Assembly: GCF_025024155.1 (NCBI RefSeq)
Contig: NW_026251710.1
Coordinates: 186,001 to 250,000, forward strand
DNA length: 64,000 nt
Direction: 5' to 3'
DNA from: Gamsiella multidivaricata
Lineage: Eukaryota > Mortierellomycota > Mortierellomycetes > Mortierellales > Mortierellaceae
The notes beneath the pieces are model-generated. The model saw only the letters and a program-made list of their open reading frames with translations, did not search any database and was not told the DNA's origin. Positions 23,502-34,748 of this stretch are shown piece by piece. How positions within the stretch are numbered: position 1 is the stretch's first letter; each line of letters starts with the position of its first letter. The position numbers and the translations under genes are program-made.

Positions 23502-23900
23502 ATGGCACATACATACGACCTCAACTTCTACACCTACTTTGACGTCAAGATCCTCCCCGAGGCTGTCGATCAGATCTTGGAATCGACTCGCACTGCCGCT
23601 GCCTCCGGAAACGGCTCCCTCGTTGATGTCGAATACCTCGGCCATGTGGGCGAACTCGACAACCATCTGCTCTATCGTGTTCCCAAGCAAACGCACACGC
23701 AGACGCAGACACAGATTCAGACACAGACACAGACACAGACGGACAGCGGCACGACCAACTCGCCATTGCATCGAATTCGGGGCGAGGAACTGGAGGAACA
23801 AAGGAACAAGCATATTGTGGATGCTATTTCAGCAGTGCAGGGCGTTGTCCATGTCGATGTACAGACACTGCGACATCGGGCTAAGCGGGACGAACTTTGA
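23502..23900 (+). CDS. Free-standing kexin/furin-type propeptide (S8 pro-domain) ending in RDEL
   Basis: One exon, 132 residues from a Kozak-like GCCATGG. The region VEYLGHVGELDNHLLYRVPK matches the core of the proprotein-convertase pro-domain (LGQvg.L.dHYlF), and the end, VQGVVHVDVQTLRHRAKR, matches its C-terminal strand and dibasic site. Between them is a QTQTQT repeat (from CAGACA units). In a real convertase the catalytic subtilisin domain would follow; here the frame stops three residues later as DEL, so the protein ends RDEL. The MPP beta gene begins 424 bases on, so no catalytic exon is present. Either it is a stand-alone protease inhibitor or chaperone, or a truncated convertase copy. 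RDEL resembles an ER-retrieval tail, but no signal peptide is seen from this start. The family assignment rests on motif memory. Confidence 0.5.
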   Translation: MAHTYDLNFYTYFDVKILPEAVDQILESTRTAAASGNGSLVDVEYLGHVGELDNHLLYRVPKQTHTQTQTQIQTQTQTQTDSGTTNSPLHRIRGEELEEQRNKHIVDAISAVQGVVHVDVQTLRHRAKRDEL

Positions 23901-24323
23901 GCTCTTGGATCCAACTCTTTTCTACCTCAGCACGTATACCCTCCTTTGTCCAACACTCGATACTTTGCCTCGCATTCTCTTTTGGAACCCACCACGACAT
24001 ATCATAATCACGATTTACACCTGTAATAAAGAATCCAACTGGACCGTGCTTTATCTGGATGTAGCACTGTCCATGGCACCTCCACGTATTGTGATCTCCC
24101 ATGGCTCGTTGTGCAAAGCAGCGACGAAATATATCTGAATGCGGCATGTGTGGCTTGACGCAACCAGCACGTCACATTTGTCTCTCGATTTGTTTTCGTT
24201 CCGAAACGGAGTGTGTCCCCAGCGAAAGATTGCTCCTACACACACGCACTCCACCCTCCTCATTCATCCCTTTTCATCCCTTTTCATCCCTCTCATCCTT
24301 CACCCCCCTTCTTCCTTCCACAA
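23901..24323. other. Intergenic: propeptide 3' end and MPP beta promoter
   Basis: T-rich 3' flank, then C/T-rich leader with CATCCCTTTT repeats at about 24265-24295 ahead of the ATG at 24324. No gene recognised. Confidence 0.55.
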
Positions 24324-26597
24324 ATGGCTTCCCGCTTGTTGTTGTCCAACGCCTTCAGGGCCAGCCGCCCTTCCTTGGCCCGCCAGGTACGGCCATCCAT
24401 TCTATTTCAATCCCACAAACAGAACCCACCCTCGGATTCATCCTCGGAAACTGGCTCCGACACCACAACACCGCCACAGAACAGCTGTAATAGTACACTA
24501 AAGTACCAGAGTTGCTCTTCCAATCGTCCTTCCTCTGGAGCGCGTGTCCTAGCTTCTTCGCCATGGCTTAGACACTGCAACCGATCGCACTGCAGCACCG
24601 TACCTGAATCCAGGATTGTCCAGCAGCGGGACAGGTCTTATTTTCACTTTCAAACACGGCAACCCAACGTTTGGGATCTCTTCAACCCCCACCAAGGATG
24701 CATACTCCATCCTGCCATTCAACATGAAGACAACTGACGAAATCCAGCGTTTTCATATCGCGCTCCATATCCCTTTAGGCTGTCCGTCCTCTTGCCACCG
24801 CCGCTGCCACCCAGATCTCCGGCACCCGCATCACTTCCCTCAAGAACGGTTTGACTATCGCGACCGAGTCTAATCCCTCGGTCCAGACTGCCACCGTCGG
24901 TGTCTTCATTGATGCCGGTTCCCGCGCCGAGACTGCCAAGAACAACGGTGCTGCCCACTTCTTGGAACATATGGCTTTCAAGGTACTTGGCAGCTCTTAT
25001 CAATTAATGAAGGACGACGACCCGATATCAATTCAAACGGCGAAGTAGGGATGCAGAAATGAAAGTAGGACCAAGGATTTCACCAGCAAAAAGCTCTACG
25101 AGGAGATATCGATTCAGCATTGATGTAGCAGGATGACCCAGCTACAATCGCCCATACATGGAAAGCCTTCAGCTCCTGGCGTGATATGAAGACCTTTTAT
25201 CAAAGGAAACACGACTCAAATGAACATACTTTGCAAGCGACTATCATGAACGCGACATTTCAGAACGAACGCGCGCAGGATTTCTTTTTTTTTTCGGAGA
25301 GAGTGTCTGATCTGGGCATTTGGTTTGTATCTTTTGACAGGGCACCGGCACCCGCGGTCAGCACGACATTGAGATCCAGATCGAGAACATGGGCGCGCAC
25401 TTGAACGCATATACTTCTCGCGAACAGACTGTCTACTACGCCAAGTCCTTCAAGGCCGACATCCCCAAGTCCGTTGAAATCCTCTCCGACATCCTTCAGA
25501 ACTCGACCTTGAACGGCGAAGCCATCGAGCGTGAGCGCGATGTCATCCTTCGCGAGCAGCAGGAGGTCGACAAGCAGATGGAGGAGGTCGTTTTCGATCA
25601 TTTGCACGCCACTGCCTTCCAGGGTACGGCTTTTTTGTTCAAACAACGACACAGCTCGGATACCACCGTTATCTCTGCACAATCTTCTCATACCTCATGA
25701 CATTTGTTCTCTTGCGGATTTTTAGGTGAGGCCCTCGGACGCACTATCTTGGGACCCAAGGAGAACATCAAGTCATTGACCCGCGACGACCTCGCCAACT
25801 ACATCAAGACCAACTACACTGCTGACCGCATGGTCCTTGTCGGTGCCGGTGGTGTCGACCACGATGCCTTGGTCCAGTTGGCTGAGCAGCACTTCAACAA
25901 GCTCCCCGTCTCTCCCCACCCCGCTGGTTTGGGCAAGACCTATTCCTTCCCTCCCAACTTCACTGGATCGGAGATCCGTCTTCAGGACGATCTCATGCCC
26001 CAGGCCCACATTGCTATCGCTGTCGAGGGCTGCGGCTGGACCTCGCCTGACTACTATACCATGCTTGTGATGCAGTCGATCATCGGTACCTGGGACCGCT
26101 CCCTCGGCGCCTCTGCTGACGCCTCGTCTAGACTCTCGGGCCTTGTCCACAAGTACAAGTTGGCGAACTCGTTCATGTCCTTCAACACTTCGTACACCGA
26201 CACTGGTCTCTTTGGAATCTACTTCATCACCGAGAACAAGGATCAGCAGGACGATTTGGTCCACTTTGCGCAGAAGGAGTGGGCTCGCTTGACCACCTCG
26301 GTCACCACCGCTGAGGTCGAGCGTGCCAAGCAGCAGCTCAAGTCGTCGCTTCTCCTTTCCTTGGACGGAACGACCGCCATTGCTGAGGATATCGGTCGCC
26401 AGTTGGTCACGACCGGCAAGCGCACCTCGCCCCAGGAGGTCGAGAAGCTGATCAACAAGATCACGGCTGCGGATGTGCACCGCGTGGCTTCCCAGTACCT
26501 CTGGGACCGTGAGGTCGCCATGGTTGGCGTTGGTCCTATTGAGTGCTTGCCCGACTATGCTCGTGTCCGCGGCAACATGTCTTGGAACCGATTCTAA
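24324..26597 (+). CDS. MAS1: Mitochondrial processing peptidase, beta subunit
   Basis: Four exons, 24324-24386, 24779-24982, 25341-25623 and 25726-26597, join in consistent phases (0, 0, 1) to give 473 residues (yeast Mas1 462). Exon 1 is a short basic presequence ([20 protein letters not shown]). Exon 2 holds the inverted zinc motif HFLEH near residue 81, as in active M16 peptidases and unlike the alpha subunit. Exon 3 gives the conserved [17 protein letters not shown] and [13 protein letters not shown], which supplies a further metal ligand. Exon 4 has [14 protein letters not shown] and the C-terminal half. With the alpha subunit it removes targeting presequences in the matrix. The first two introns are nearly 400 bases and the third about 100. 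Confidence 0.96.
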
Positions 26598-26987
26598 ATT
26601 TAGAGGTGGAAAGACTAACATACACGGCATGGCGAGGAGCGAGAAGAGAGTTTAACAGAGCAAGCGAAGAAGAACTCGCGTAGGCATTCAATAAAAAATA
26701 TATATTAGCCTTTAATGACTTTCCTGAGTGCTTTATTCTTTTTTATAATAGTAGAGACATGATGTAGCAGGGTGCAGTTGATACGTGAGCGCGACAAAAT
26801 AAAAAAACACGCACGCTTCCTGAATATTGTGGACACTTGTCTGCGTTTCGGCGCTCGCATTTCTCGCGGGAAATTCAAATCCGGATCGAAGCAACGCGCG
26901 ATCTCGGTATATGCGCTATCTCTACGAGCGCGGTGGATCATTTTATTCAGGCACGCGGTGCGAGGGGAAAGGGGGAGAGAGGGCACT
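26598..26987. other. Intergenic: convergent 3' ends
   Basis: AATAAAAAATAT at about 26690 is a likely polyadenylation signal for MPP beta. The remainder is AT-rich with no gene. Confidence 0.6.
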
Positions 26988-29101
26988 CTAGATAACATGT
27001 GCTACCGCTAGTTCTTGAGCCTCGTCCACAGTCGTCGAAGGGAGCTTTGAATCCTCCACAAAACTCTTCAGCATTGCCAGAGCATTCGCGCCCTGATCCA
27101 TCGGTGCCAAATGTCCGGCTCCCAACACCGTCACTCTCAAAAGCCCCGGAACTTGGGACACATACCCTGCCAGCTTACCTTCGTTCATCCAGAGCTCCCT
27201 CTCCGCGTTCTGGAACTCTTCTTGGCCTTCCCAGTCAAGTCCCTCGATCCAGGAACTGGAGCCTGCGACACCGTCTCGGAAATCAAAGATTCCTTGGAAG
27301 GTGAGAACATTAATGCCCTGCTGCAGTAAGCTGGATACCATCCAGGTGGCGCTCCTCATGATATCGCCGGCCATGGTCTTGATGACGGTTAAATCCTTGA
27401 AGTACTTGGTGTTGGCGCGCCCCTTCTGGATGCGTTTGATTTCGCTCCTGGAGACACCCTGCTGTTTCAGGAAGGATGTTCGAGGGCCAAAGACGTTGAG
27501 TGAATCCTTGACATGATCCAGGTTCATGAAGGCCTCCATGCGACCCCAGTCGTTAGGGATCGATCCCTTGCGGACATCATACCAATTCAGTCCGCCGGTC
27601 GCGTTCATGAACAGATCGAAGACATCGACTCGACGACTGTTCGAGTCCAGGAAGCGTCCCTTCTCTGCATCCCTCACAGCTTGGTCCTGAAGGGCTCTCA
27701 TTTGATCTGCTTGAGAGCGAGTTACCAACCCCATGTAGTAGGCATGATCAGCATGGACCTGGATCTGAGTGAGCGGGTCCGTCAAACTGTTGCCGAGCGC
27801 GATTCCCTTGAGCGGGAATATCTGTGGGGTAGTTAACCCCTTCGCGTTCTTGACATCCTCATCCTCGTCGTCTTCATCATTGTCCTCGTGATGATGGCGA
27901 CGACCCTTGTTGCTCTCCAAGATCCCGTAGGCCAGTGCAGGGATGTACTTGCCCGCATAACTCTCTCCCGTTAGATACAGGTCCGCCTTTTGGACTTCGG
28001 GATAGCGTTCATAGAACTGATCCAAAAAGACCAACAAGTCCGCGGCAACACCTCGCTCGTCCTTGACATAACCCTTCGAGTACAGAGGAACCTTGTTTCG
28101 AGTCTTTTTCATGAGAATCGCCGCAAATTTGGCGGCTGAGTCCATACCCTCAGCTGTCAGGGTCCTGAAAAATTCCTCTTCGTTCATTTGATCGTCCTGC
28201 AGTTCTTCTTCCAGCTGTGCAAGGATCTTTTGGACGGTCGCTGGATCGGTGACCTCCTGGTTATCGCTGTCATGCAGTCGTGTCACGTAGGAGTATCCGG
28301 TTCCGACGGGTTGATCGATGTACAGGACGGAGTATTCTTCGGACCAGCTGAAGGGTTTGCGCTCGAGTCGCATGTGCTCATTCACAAGGATCGGCCCGTT
28401 CTCGAAAAAGAGGCCGATCATCGAACTACTTCCTGGACCGCCTTGAAGCCAACTATGCTCCAAAAAAGACAGACAAAAAGAGGGAGAAGGGGTAGCAAAG
28501 AATGAGAAAAGGCAGGAATGCGATGTAGACATGTATATCTCCCGGAGAAAAAAAATTCCAGGCAAAGATACTCTGAACATTACATGATGAGTGGAGGATC
28601 TTTGACTTTGGGATTGCTCGCAGGAAAATACCAATAGAACCTATTGTTCCACATCAACGAAACCAGTAGCATTAGCAACACGTAGCAGATACAAGCACCA
28701 GAAGGAAATGGCAAGAGAGCATTCTGCCCCTACATGCTGGTCTCGCCATGATAACCATCCTGTTGCCAGGATCTGATGGGAATATGTCCGGCAAAACTCT
28801 CTTTGATGGGCTCTTGCCATGCTGCCCACGGCAGAGGGCCGACTCGATGCTCCTCACGAAGCACCCTTAAACAGTCGTCACTACCAGCGTCCGAACCGTA
28901 ATTCTTGCTGTGGTATTTACTTGTGCATCGTCGCGATGGTGGAGATGGATTCTCCGACGCGAAGGTGTCATCGTTGAAGTTGGATGGCAGGAACGAGGAC
29001 TGTTGTTGGTGTTGAGTACCAGCGGCTGCGAGGAGGGCGACGCTAGCGGAGAAGACGAGGATTGACCAGGCAATTGGTCTTTGGCGAAGCAACATTCTCA
29101 T
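26988..29101 (-). CDS. Serine carboxypeptidase (S10 family), secreted or vacuolar
   Basis: Exons 28734-29101, 28584-28640 (57 bases) and 26988-28452 join in phases 2 and 2 to give 629 residues. Exon 1 has a signal peptide (WSILVFSASVALLAAAG) and ends in the family's substrate-cleft text FAGHIPI. Exons 2 and 3 give FYWYFPAS and IIWLQGGPGSSS, the oxyanion region. The catalytic Ser is in LTGESYAGKYIPALAY (near residue 307), the Asp lies in the FDFRDG region (near 531) and the His in GAGHLAPMDQG (near 589). An acidic HEDNDEDDEDEDV insert interrupts the cap. Family members trim C-terminal residues from peptides; Kex1-like members process secreted precursors, but no C-terminal membrane span is present here, so a soluble vacuolar or secreted enzyme is more likely. 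Confidence 0.92.
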
Positions 29102-30176
29102 TGCTCCGAAAGCGATATGGGTGTAAAAGGGCGAAAAGGAAGAGAGGGAGTAAAGGGAGCAAAGAAAAGGAATGGGAATGGTGCTGAGGAATGCGAATGA
29201 GATGCATACCTAAAAAGGAGGAGTGCCATTGTGGGAAAGTAAAGTTTTGTACCTCGATCAGACATGTTTATTTCCTATCCGTATACGCCTAAATGTGTAC
29301 AAAGACGCGTTAATGACGCGTATGGGAAACCCTATTTCGCTTTTCGCGTTCGCCCCGAGACATCAGGCTACTAGCTCTCATTCCGTGTCCTGGGCTGGTA
29401 CTCGACAACCCTTCGCTCTCACAGCCAACACAGATGTACAGCATGTTGCCGCTCTGGCTCTGGCGTCAACTACAACTTCAACCTAGGATAGTGCCACATG
29501 AGCTGCGCTCCGGTACCTGCAAATTGGACTTCCAAATGTCAGAATAGAGCTGCGGAAGGACCATTGTCTCCCGAATCCAGTTTCGGTATATGATAGCATC
29601 GTAGCTCAACTTAGCTATACGGCTCAGACTCTACATCACTTAGATAAGTGCCTCTCAAAGAGTCTCGTTGGTCAAACCCCATGATGCGCCAAGGTGAAAC
29701 GCTTAAGCGTGGGAAGACTCATCTCCTGGGAGGGCAACGATGATGGTGTTTATGTGGTATCGCTTCTGTGTCCTGACGTGACTCTTACCTCAAGCAAAGA
29801 TGGATCCAAATGCCATTGCGGACCATGAACATTGAAGTACCAGGTGCCGATGCCGAGACAGAGGCTTTTGTTGTCGCCCGGGATGTCAACGGGTCATCCA
29901 TTTCATGCGTCCAGCCTGAGACTCGACTTATTTGCAAGTAGACTAGCGGTCGGTGAAAAGTTATTGTTGATAAGACTTAAATCTTTCCAGACCGTGCAAG
30001 CTGTAGAAAGAGTTTGGATTGAGGCCAACGTTAGGAGTTCCTTCATAGCCGGTATTCTCAGGTTAAGATGGAACGGTTCTTGGAACTCTCCCAGTTTGTA
30101 TAATTGATAGCCGTCGAGCTGTCTATTACAGGGGCAAGGCATGTAGGATAGGCGGTTTGTGGGTCAGCGCAAATTC

Positions 30177-30177
<1 letters not shown>

Positions 30178-30216
<39 letters not shown>
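30178..30216 (+). repeat. Poly(A) run, 39 bases
   Basis: Uninterrupted A run in an otherwise unique intergenic region. It could be a simple repeat or the tail of a retroposed copy. No target-site duplication was found by eye around it. Confidence 0.9.
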
Positions 30217-30218
<2 letters not shown>

Positions 30219-30358
30219 TCTCCTATGGCTGTCGACCTAGTCTATGTGCGTCTGGGCGAAGCGAGCCGTTAGCTCCCAGAGAAATGTCCTCTTCTGGTCG
30301 TTGTCTTCGTCATCTTTACTATACTTTTCCTCGGGAGTCTACCCATAGCGACGATTGA

Positions 30359-30593
30359 CCTTGAAGTCAACCCGAGTGAGGTATGCAAATCGATCGACGA
30401 TTTGCAGGTATTGAGCAATGTCCTGGTACGTAAATGTCAATGCTCCGCGCTTGCTTCCGCCGTTCGCAGCAGAGAACTCGTGTAACATCCCTCTCCAGTA
30501 TCGCTTGTAGTAGGTATATGTTATAGTATAACAGCCAAGAGATCCGGCTACGGTGCACTCGGGATCCCTTGAACATTTCTCGAATATAGCTTA
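30359..30593 (-). pseudogene. Coding-like remnant, unknown family
   Basis: One minus-strand frame reads about 75 codons to a TAG at about 30341-30343 and includes LHEFSAANGGSKRGALTF, then QDIAQYLQIVDRFAYLTRV. The latter faintly resembles the last helix and strand of CHRAC1/Dpb3-type histone-fold subunits (the LTY.DIA....RF.FL pattern). An in-frame TAA just upstream and the lack of a recognisable helix-1/2 exon argue for a fragment. The histone-fold idea is weak inference. Confidence 0.25.
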
Positions 30594-30762
30594 GTAACAC
30601 TCAACCAGTAGTTGCCTGGCCCTCCCATGAAACTTAAACGTGAGCAGGAGAATGAAGAAAGCAACGAAGAAAGGTAGATGATGCCAGATGTTGGAAGCGA
30701 TGCTACAGTCGTTAGAGTGGTTTCCAGAAGAACATACAATGAACCGTCTTTATTTGTAGGCA

Positions 30763-31168
30763 TCAATTGAACCCGTTGACCTCCATTGGTAAATTATGCA
30801 CAATAGGCGAAAGCGTCTTCCAAGTATCCGTCAAGCTCTGACTAGTCTTGATCTGCTCTCGTACGTAATTCTGATACATGGTTGCAACCATTGCTTGGTT
30901 CTTGTGAAAATATGTAATCTCCATCCAGAGTGTGTGTTGAATCAATATTGCCCTCTGCCTCTGTAACTCGAGTTCCGTCTGATCCTAGTACCCAAGTAAA
31001 AACAAATGCAAAAACCAGGATTAGTGGTGCTGGAGCGGAATATCCGTGTGCAGAGCAAAACCACTTCGTTGATTCGCCGGGTTCTTACCGCCCTGATGCT
31101 TGCACTTACTCTCTCGATCTTGTCCTCAAAGGCACCCGGATCCGTGGATCCCTCAACTTCGCCTCCTC

Positions 31169-31208
<40 letters not shown>

Positions 31209-32061
31209 GGCCGAGGCTGCGGATGCCTGCAGCGTCTTCAATTTGCTCTCATTCGTCGCAATTTGCCTCTGCAGTTTTTCAATAACGCCGGCTCCCCGTG
31301 AGCGCTCACACCTTTGCAACAGTTTCATTAACGAGAACAACAAGTCTCGGTGGCGCTTCAGATCCTCGACTATCCCTCGCTGGGCCGCTTTGGCCTGCTC
31401 CTCCAAGATGTGGGAGGCCTGATTCACGTGCGATCCGATCTTGTTGTATCCCTGACTTAACTCTTGGCAATTGTAGCATTCTTCAACATGGCAGTGCCCT
31501 TCACAGTCTGACAGTGCGCTGTAGATCGAGATAAGGTAAATTAGCGACTTCGACGCCAAATATAATGGAACGAAAAAAGAAGCATATGCCAAATCTCGTA
31601 CTTGAGTGCAAGACTGAACCGCGTGTAATCTGCTGCTGTCGCCTCTGTCCGCTTCTGAACCCGATCCATGATATGTACCATGCTACGATAATACTCCACC
31701 GATGCAGGGGTCCGCCGCTTGATGCCCTCCAGCTGTAGCTCTAGATTAGGCGGTATGTGACTCTGAAGGCTCTCTGGGATCGGCAACTGAGTCGTGAATT
31801 CATCTTCTGTCGAGATCACTACATTTTTTCTCCACAGCGCCAATTCCTATGTGTATGGAATACTGGTCAGTTCAAGTATACAGTTGGACACATAGCACAC
31901 TCTGGGCCTTACACTACGGATACATACTACGGGCTCAGTCAGGAACGATAGTACAAGTGGATCATTCCTTAGTACAGGGTGTCTCATCAGTGCATTCATA
32001 AATCTCGTCAAACCACGAAGACGCCTCTCCAAAAAAACTTCATCCGCAGCTATTGGCAAAA

Positions 32062-32101
<40 letters not shown>

Positions 32102-33539
32102 GTGGTTAGAAAGGCAGCAGGTTGCCGTCTTATTCGCCCGCACAACATGCACTGGGTGTATCTGTGTACCTCCTAGTCGCTTGGGTGGCAGATTCGGCAA
32201 AATCCTAAAAGGAAACCGTTTCCCCAGAATCTCGAGTAACCACCAAAAGTCGCTGTATCGTCTAATGACCGTCGTTTGACGATTCTAGATGGATACCATA
32301 AAAGCATTCGTCAGCTCTCTGTCTTGCATATAAACCATTTTCACACCTGCCATTACTCTTTTTTTCTCTTACCTTGGATTCAACGATGTAATTCGTATGT
32401 TTGAACAAAAAGATCCCCTCCTTCTCGGGCGCGAACGCGATCCGGATAGTATCCAAATTCAGAAACCATTGATGCATTTCCTTTTGAACCGCCTCTGGAT
32501 CATTCACTGCGGGCGACTCTGTCGAGAAGATTGGTGGCGCCGCAAGATCCGATGGTGGTGGCGGGTACCCGTTGCCTTTGTAGGTCGAATTCCTCCATGG
32601 ATCGGACATGTTGCTTCCGACATTCACTGGATGGTGTTTTGGTATTGTCGAGGTTGAATAAACCCTGGCGTTATCGTTCGCACTTCCAAAGTCGATGTTC
32701 TCCAATCCTGGGAGGTGAGGAATCGGCAAATCTGTATTTGAATGCATTACATGTTATCAAGGTTCAGAGTACGTCATGCATTGGTCAGCTGGCGTTCGTT
32801 GTTCAAATGAAAAATGTATGCAGGAAAGAAGGAGCGACGAACAATAAATCAATATGGATATGGTCCGGTTACCTTCACGATGAACTTTTAGGTTCTCGAT
32901 GCTTACATCCATGTTCTTCTGTGCCATAGCTACCAGCGCCAAAGCAACGCTGCATTCCCCTTTGGTGATCCTTGACCGTGTTGGGGCGACCACGATGTTC
33001 ATAATCTGCGGATGAAAAGTCGGACGTGCCCACGCGGTACATTAGGGGAAAAATTATCAGCACATGCTTAAAAAAAAAAGGAGGCGGGAAGGCGTGAACA
33101 ACGGCCTCCCTCGACTCTGGGTTCCATGGGTCGTTAAGCTGCAGGCAAATTTATGAACGAAACTATTAACGTACCCTGTCAATCGTGCCAGGAGGCAATC
33201 CACTGACAGCCATGAGTTTGTTGACAGCTAGCACGGTCACTTTCCCGCCCGAGGGTTGGGCCAAGTCGAATGCGGTCGTATAAATGGCTGGGAGGGGGAT
33301 TCCTGCTACGAGATACAGGTTCAATTGAAGATATCGCGCATTAATGCTGAGGACCACAGCAATCCCATGATAATATTTTTGGTGCCTGAAGAATCAATCG
33401 CCGTACACAGGATGGCACTAAGGTCAACTGGGCTCAACCCTCCTGCAGTCGCAGTCCAGGGGTCGTGGGCCTCGGGGTCGAAGGTCGAAGCAGAAAAGGA
33501 CGCTGTCATGGCATCATTGTTATCTCCGAGAGCGGTCAT
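30763..33539 (-). CDS. MVP1: Sorting nexin Mvp1 (SNX8-like), PX-BAR protein
   Basis: Nine exons in order: 33407-33539, 33175-33305, 32873-33005, 32373-32731, 32170-32284, 31928-32049, 31602-31846, 31089-31518, 30763-30984. All junction phases agree and give 629 residues. The N-terminal [24 protein letters not shown] and [17 protein letters not shown] match the EH-like region of fungal Mvp1. The PX domain spans exons 4-6: [62 protein letters not shown] begins the BAR region, which continues to the end with [15 protein letters not shown]. Mvp1 binds PI3P on endosomes and shapes tubules for retromer-independent retrieval. Exon 8 includes a poly-Ala tract from a GCT/GCA repeat. The GIPLP acceptor has a NAGNAG-like choice; only the upstream AG keeps the frame open. 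Confidence 0.9.
32071..32095 (+). repeat. (GA)n microsatellite in an MVP1 intron
   Basis: GAGAGAGAGAGAGAGAGA-type run next to a poly-A stretch, in the intron between exons 5 and 6. On the minus strand it forms the C/T tract before the acceptor. Confidence 0.85.
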
Positions 33540-33848
33540 AGTGGAGTTGACAGAAGTCTCCTTAGTGCAAATGGTGGTGTTGGTGATGGTAATGGAATGA
33601 GCGAGTGAATGAAACACAATGAACCAATGGAGCAACCTGCTTTATGCGACGAGCTCCTCACGTGGAAGGTGTTTAAGCTCGCCGATCTTTTTTTTTTTTT
33701 TTTTTTGGAGAAGCGCGTCGATCGCTTTGATTCCTTGGTGAAGTAGAGGCTTGCTCCCAATAGTATGCACTACCATGGACACCTTCTGCGGCGATTTTTT
33801 GGGGCCCAACAGCATAGCTTCGACATCAATCAACAATGTTGTTGGTCA
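33540..33848. other. Intergenic between MVP1 and the helicase gene
   Basis: 309 bases holding a poly-T run at about 33688-33706. On the minus strand, reading 33836-33642 gives LLGPKKSPQKVSMVVHTIG, which could be a further helicase exon, but no in-phase splice was found. Confidence 0.4.
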
Positions 33849-34715
33849 CTATCCAATGTCCCGACTCAGCTGGATCGATCGTCTAGACAACGAGTTGTAT
33901 CCTTTTACTGAGCTGAAATCGCAACAACTATTCGTTATTACTGGCTCCTCTCCATCCGCGTTGACTATACCGTCAACAGCAACTACTTCTCCATTCGCTA
34001 TGTTATCCGCAGCGACTGATTCTTCCTCGTTGAGATCCTCGGCTATGAAAGTAGGCACGTCAAGTGGTTACCATCCAATGAATTGAAGTCTTACAACTTT
34101 GCATCAGAAAAAAAAAAGAGATAGAGTATATCTTACCGATTATGGTGTGCAATTCGGTCAGTCCTAGCAACTCAGGAATAGTGTGCATAGTCTCTCCGTT
34201 GATAATGTCCACATAGTCCAGAACAAGACAGTCCTCCTTGCCAGGATAGATCCGCAATCCACGACCCAACATTTGTTCAATAAAAACACGAGACTTGGTG
34301 GGTCTCGCCATGACGATCGAGTCGATTCGAGGGATATCTAGGATTGCACCCCATTATTATTAGTCCAGCATGGATATCCGCAATTGAAAAGTAGTAGTGG
34401 CATGTATCCTGATGAAGACGGTCTTGATAGTCATACCCACGCCCTCCGTCAAGATACCACAGTTGATGAGGATCGGAAACTTGCCCTCTCGAAAGTCGTC
34501 TAAGATCTCCACTCGTTTAGTATAAGGCGTCTCACTGGTAACCGATCGAGCATTATATGCGCGTCTTCTGAAGGCGTCAGTTAGAGAATCCACATGCTTG
34601 ATATCGGTAGCAAACACAACTGTCGACTTTCGATGTGCTGATTCATTTGATGAAAAAAAAAAGAGTCGGATTCAACGCACAGAAAATACTTCAGTCAAGA
34701 AGCAAATGCTGGTAA

Positions 34716-34748
<33 letters not shown>

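Larger units (their letters stand above)
29102..30762. other. Intergenic with decayed-looking sequence
   Basis: 1.7 kb without a closed gene. It holds a 39-base poly-A run and, on the minus strand at 30360-30590, a coding-like stretch (listed separately). On the minus strand at about 30602-30738 a hydrophobic reading (FFVAFFILLLTFKFHG) stands in the same frame, separated from it by a TAA. The mixture suggests a degenerate gene or retrocopy. Confidence 0.45.
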
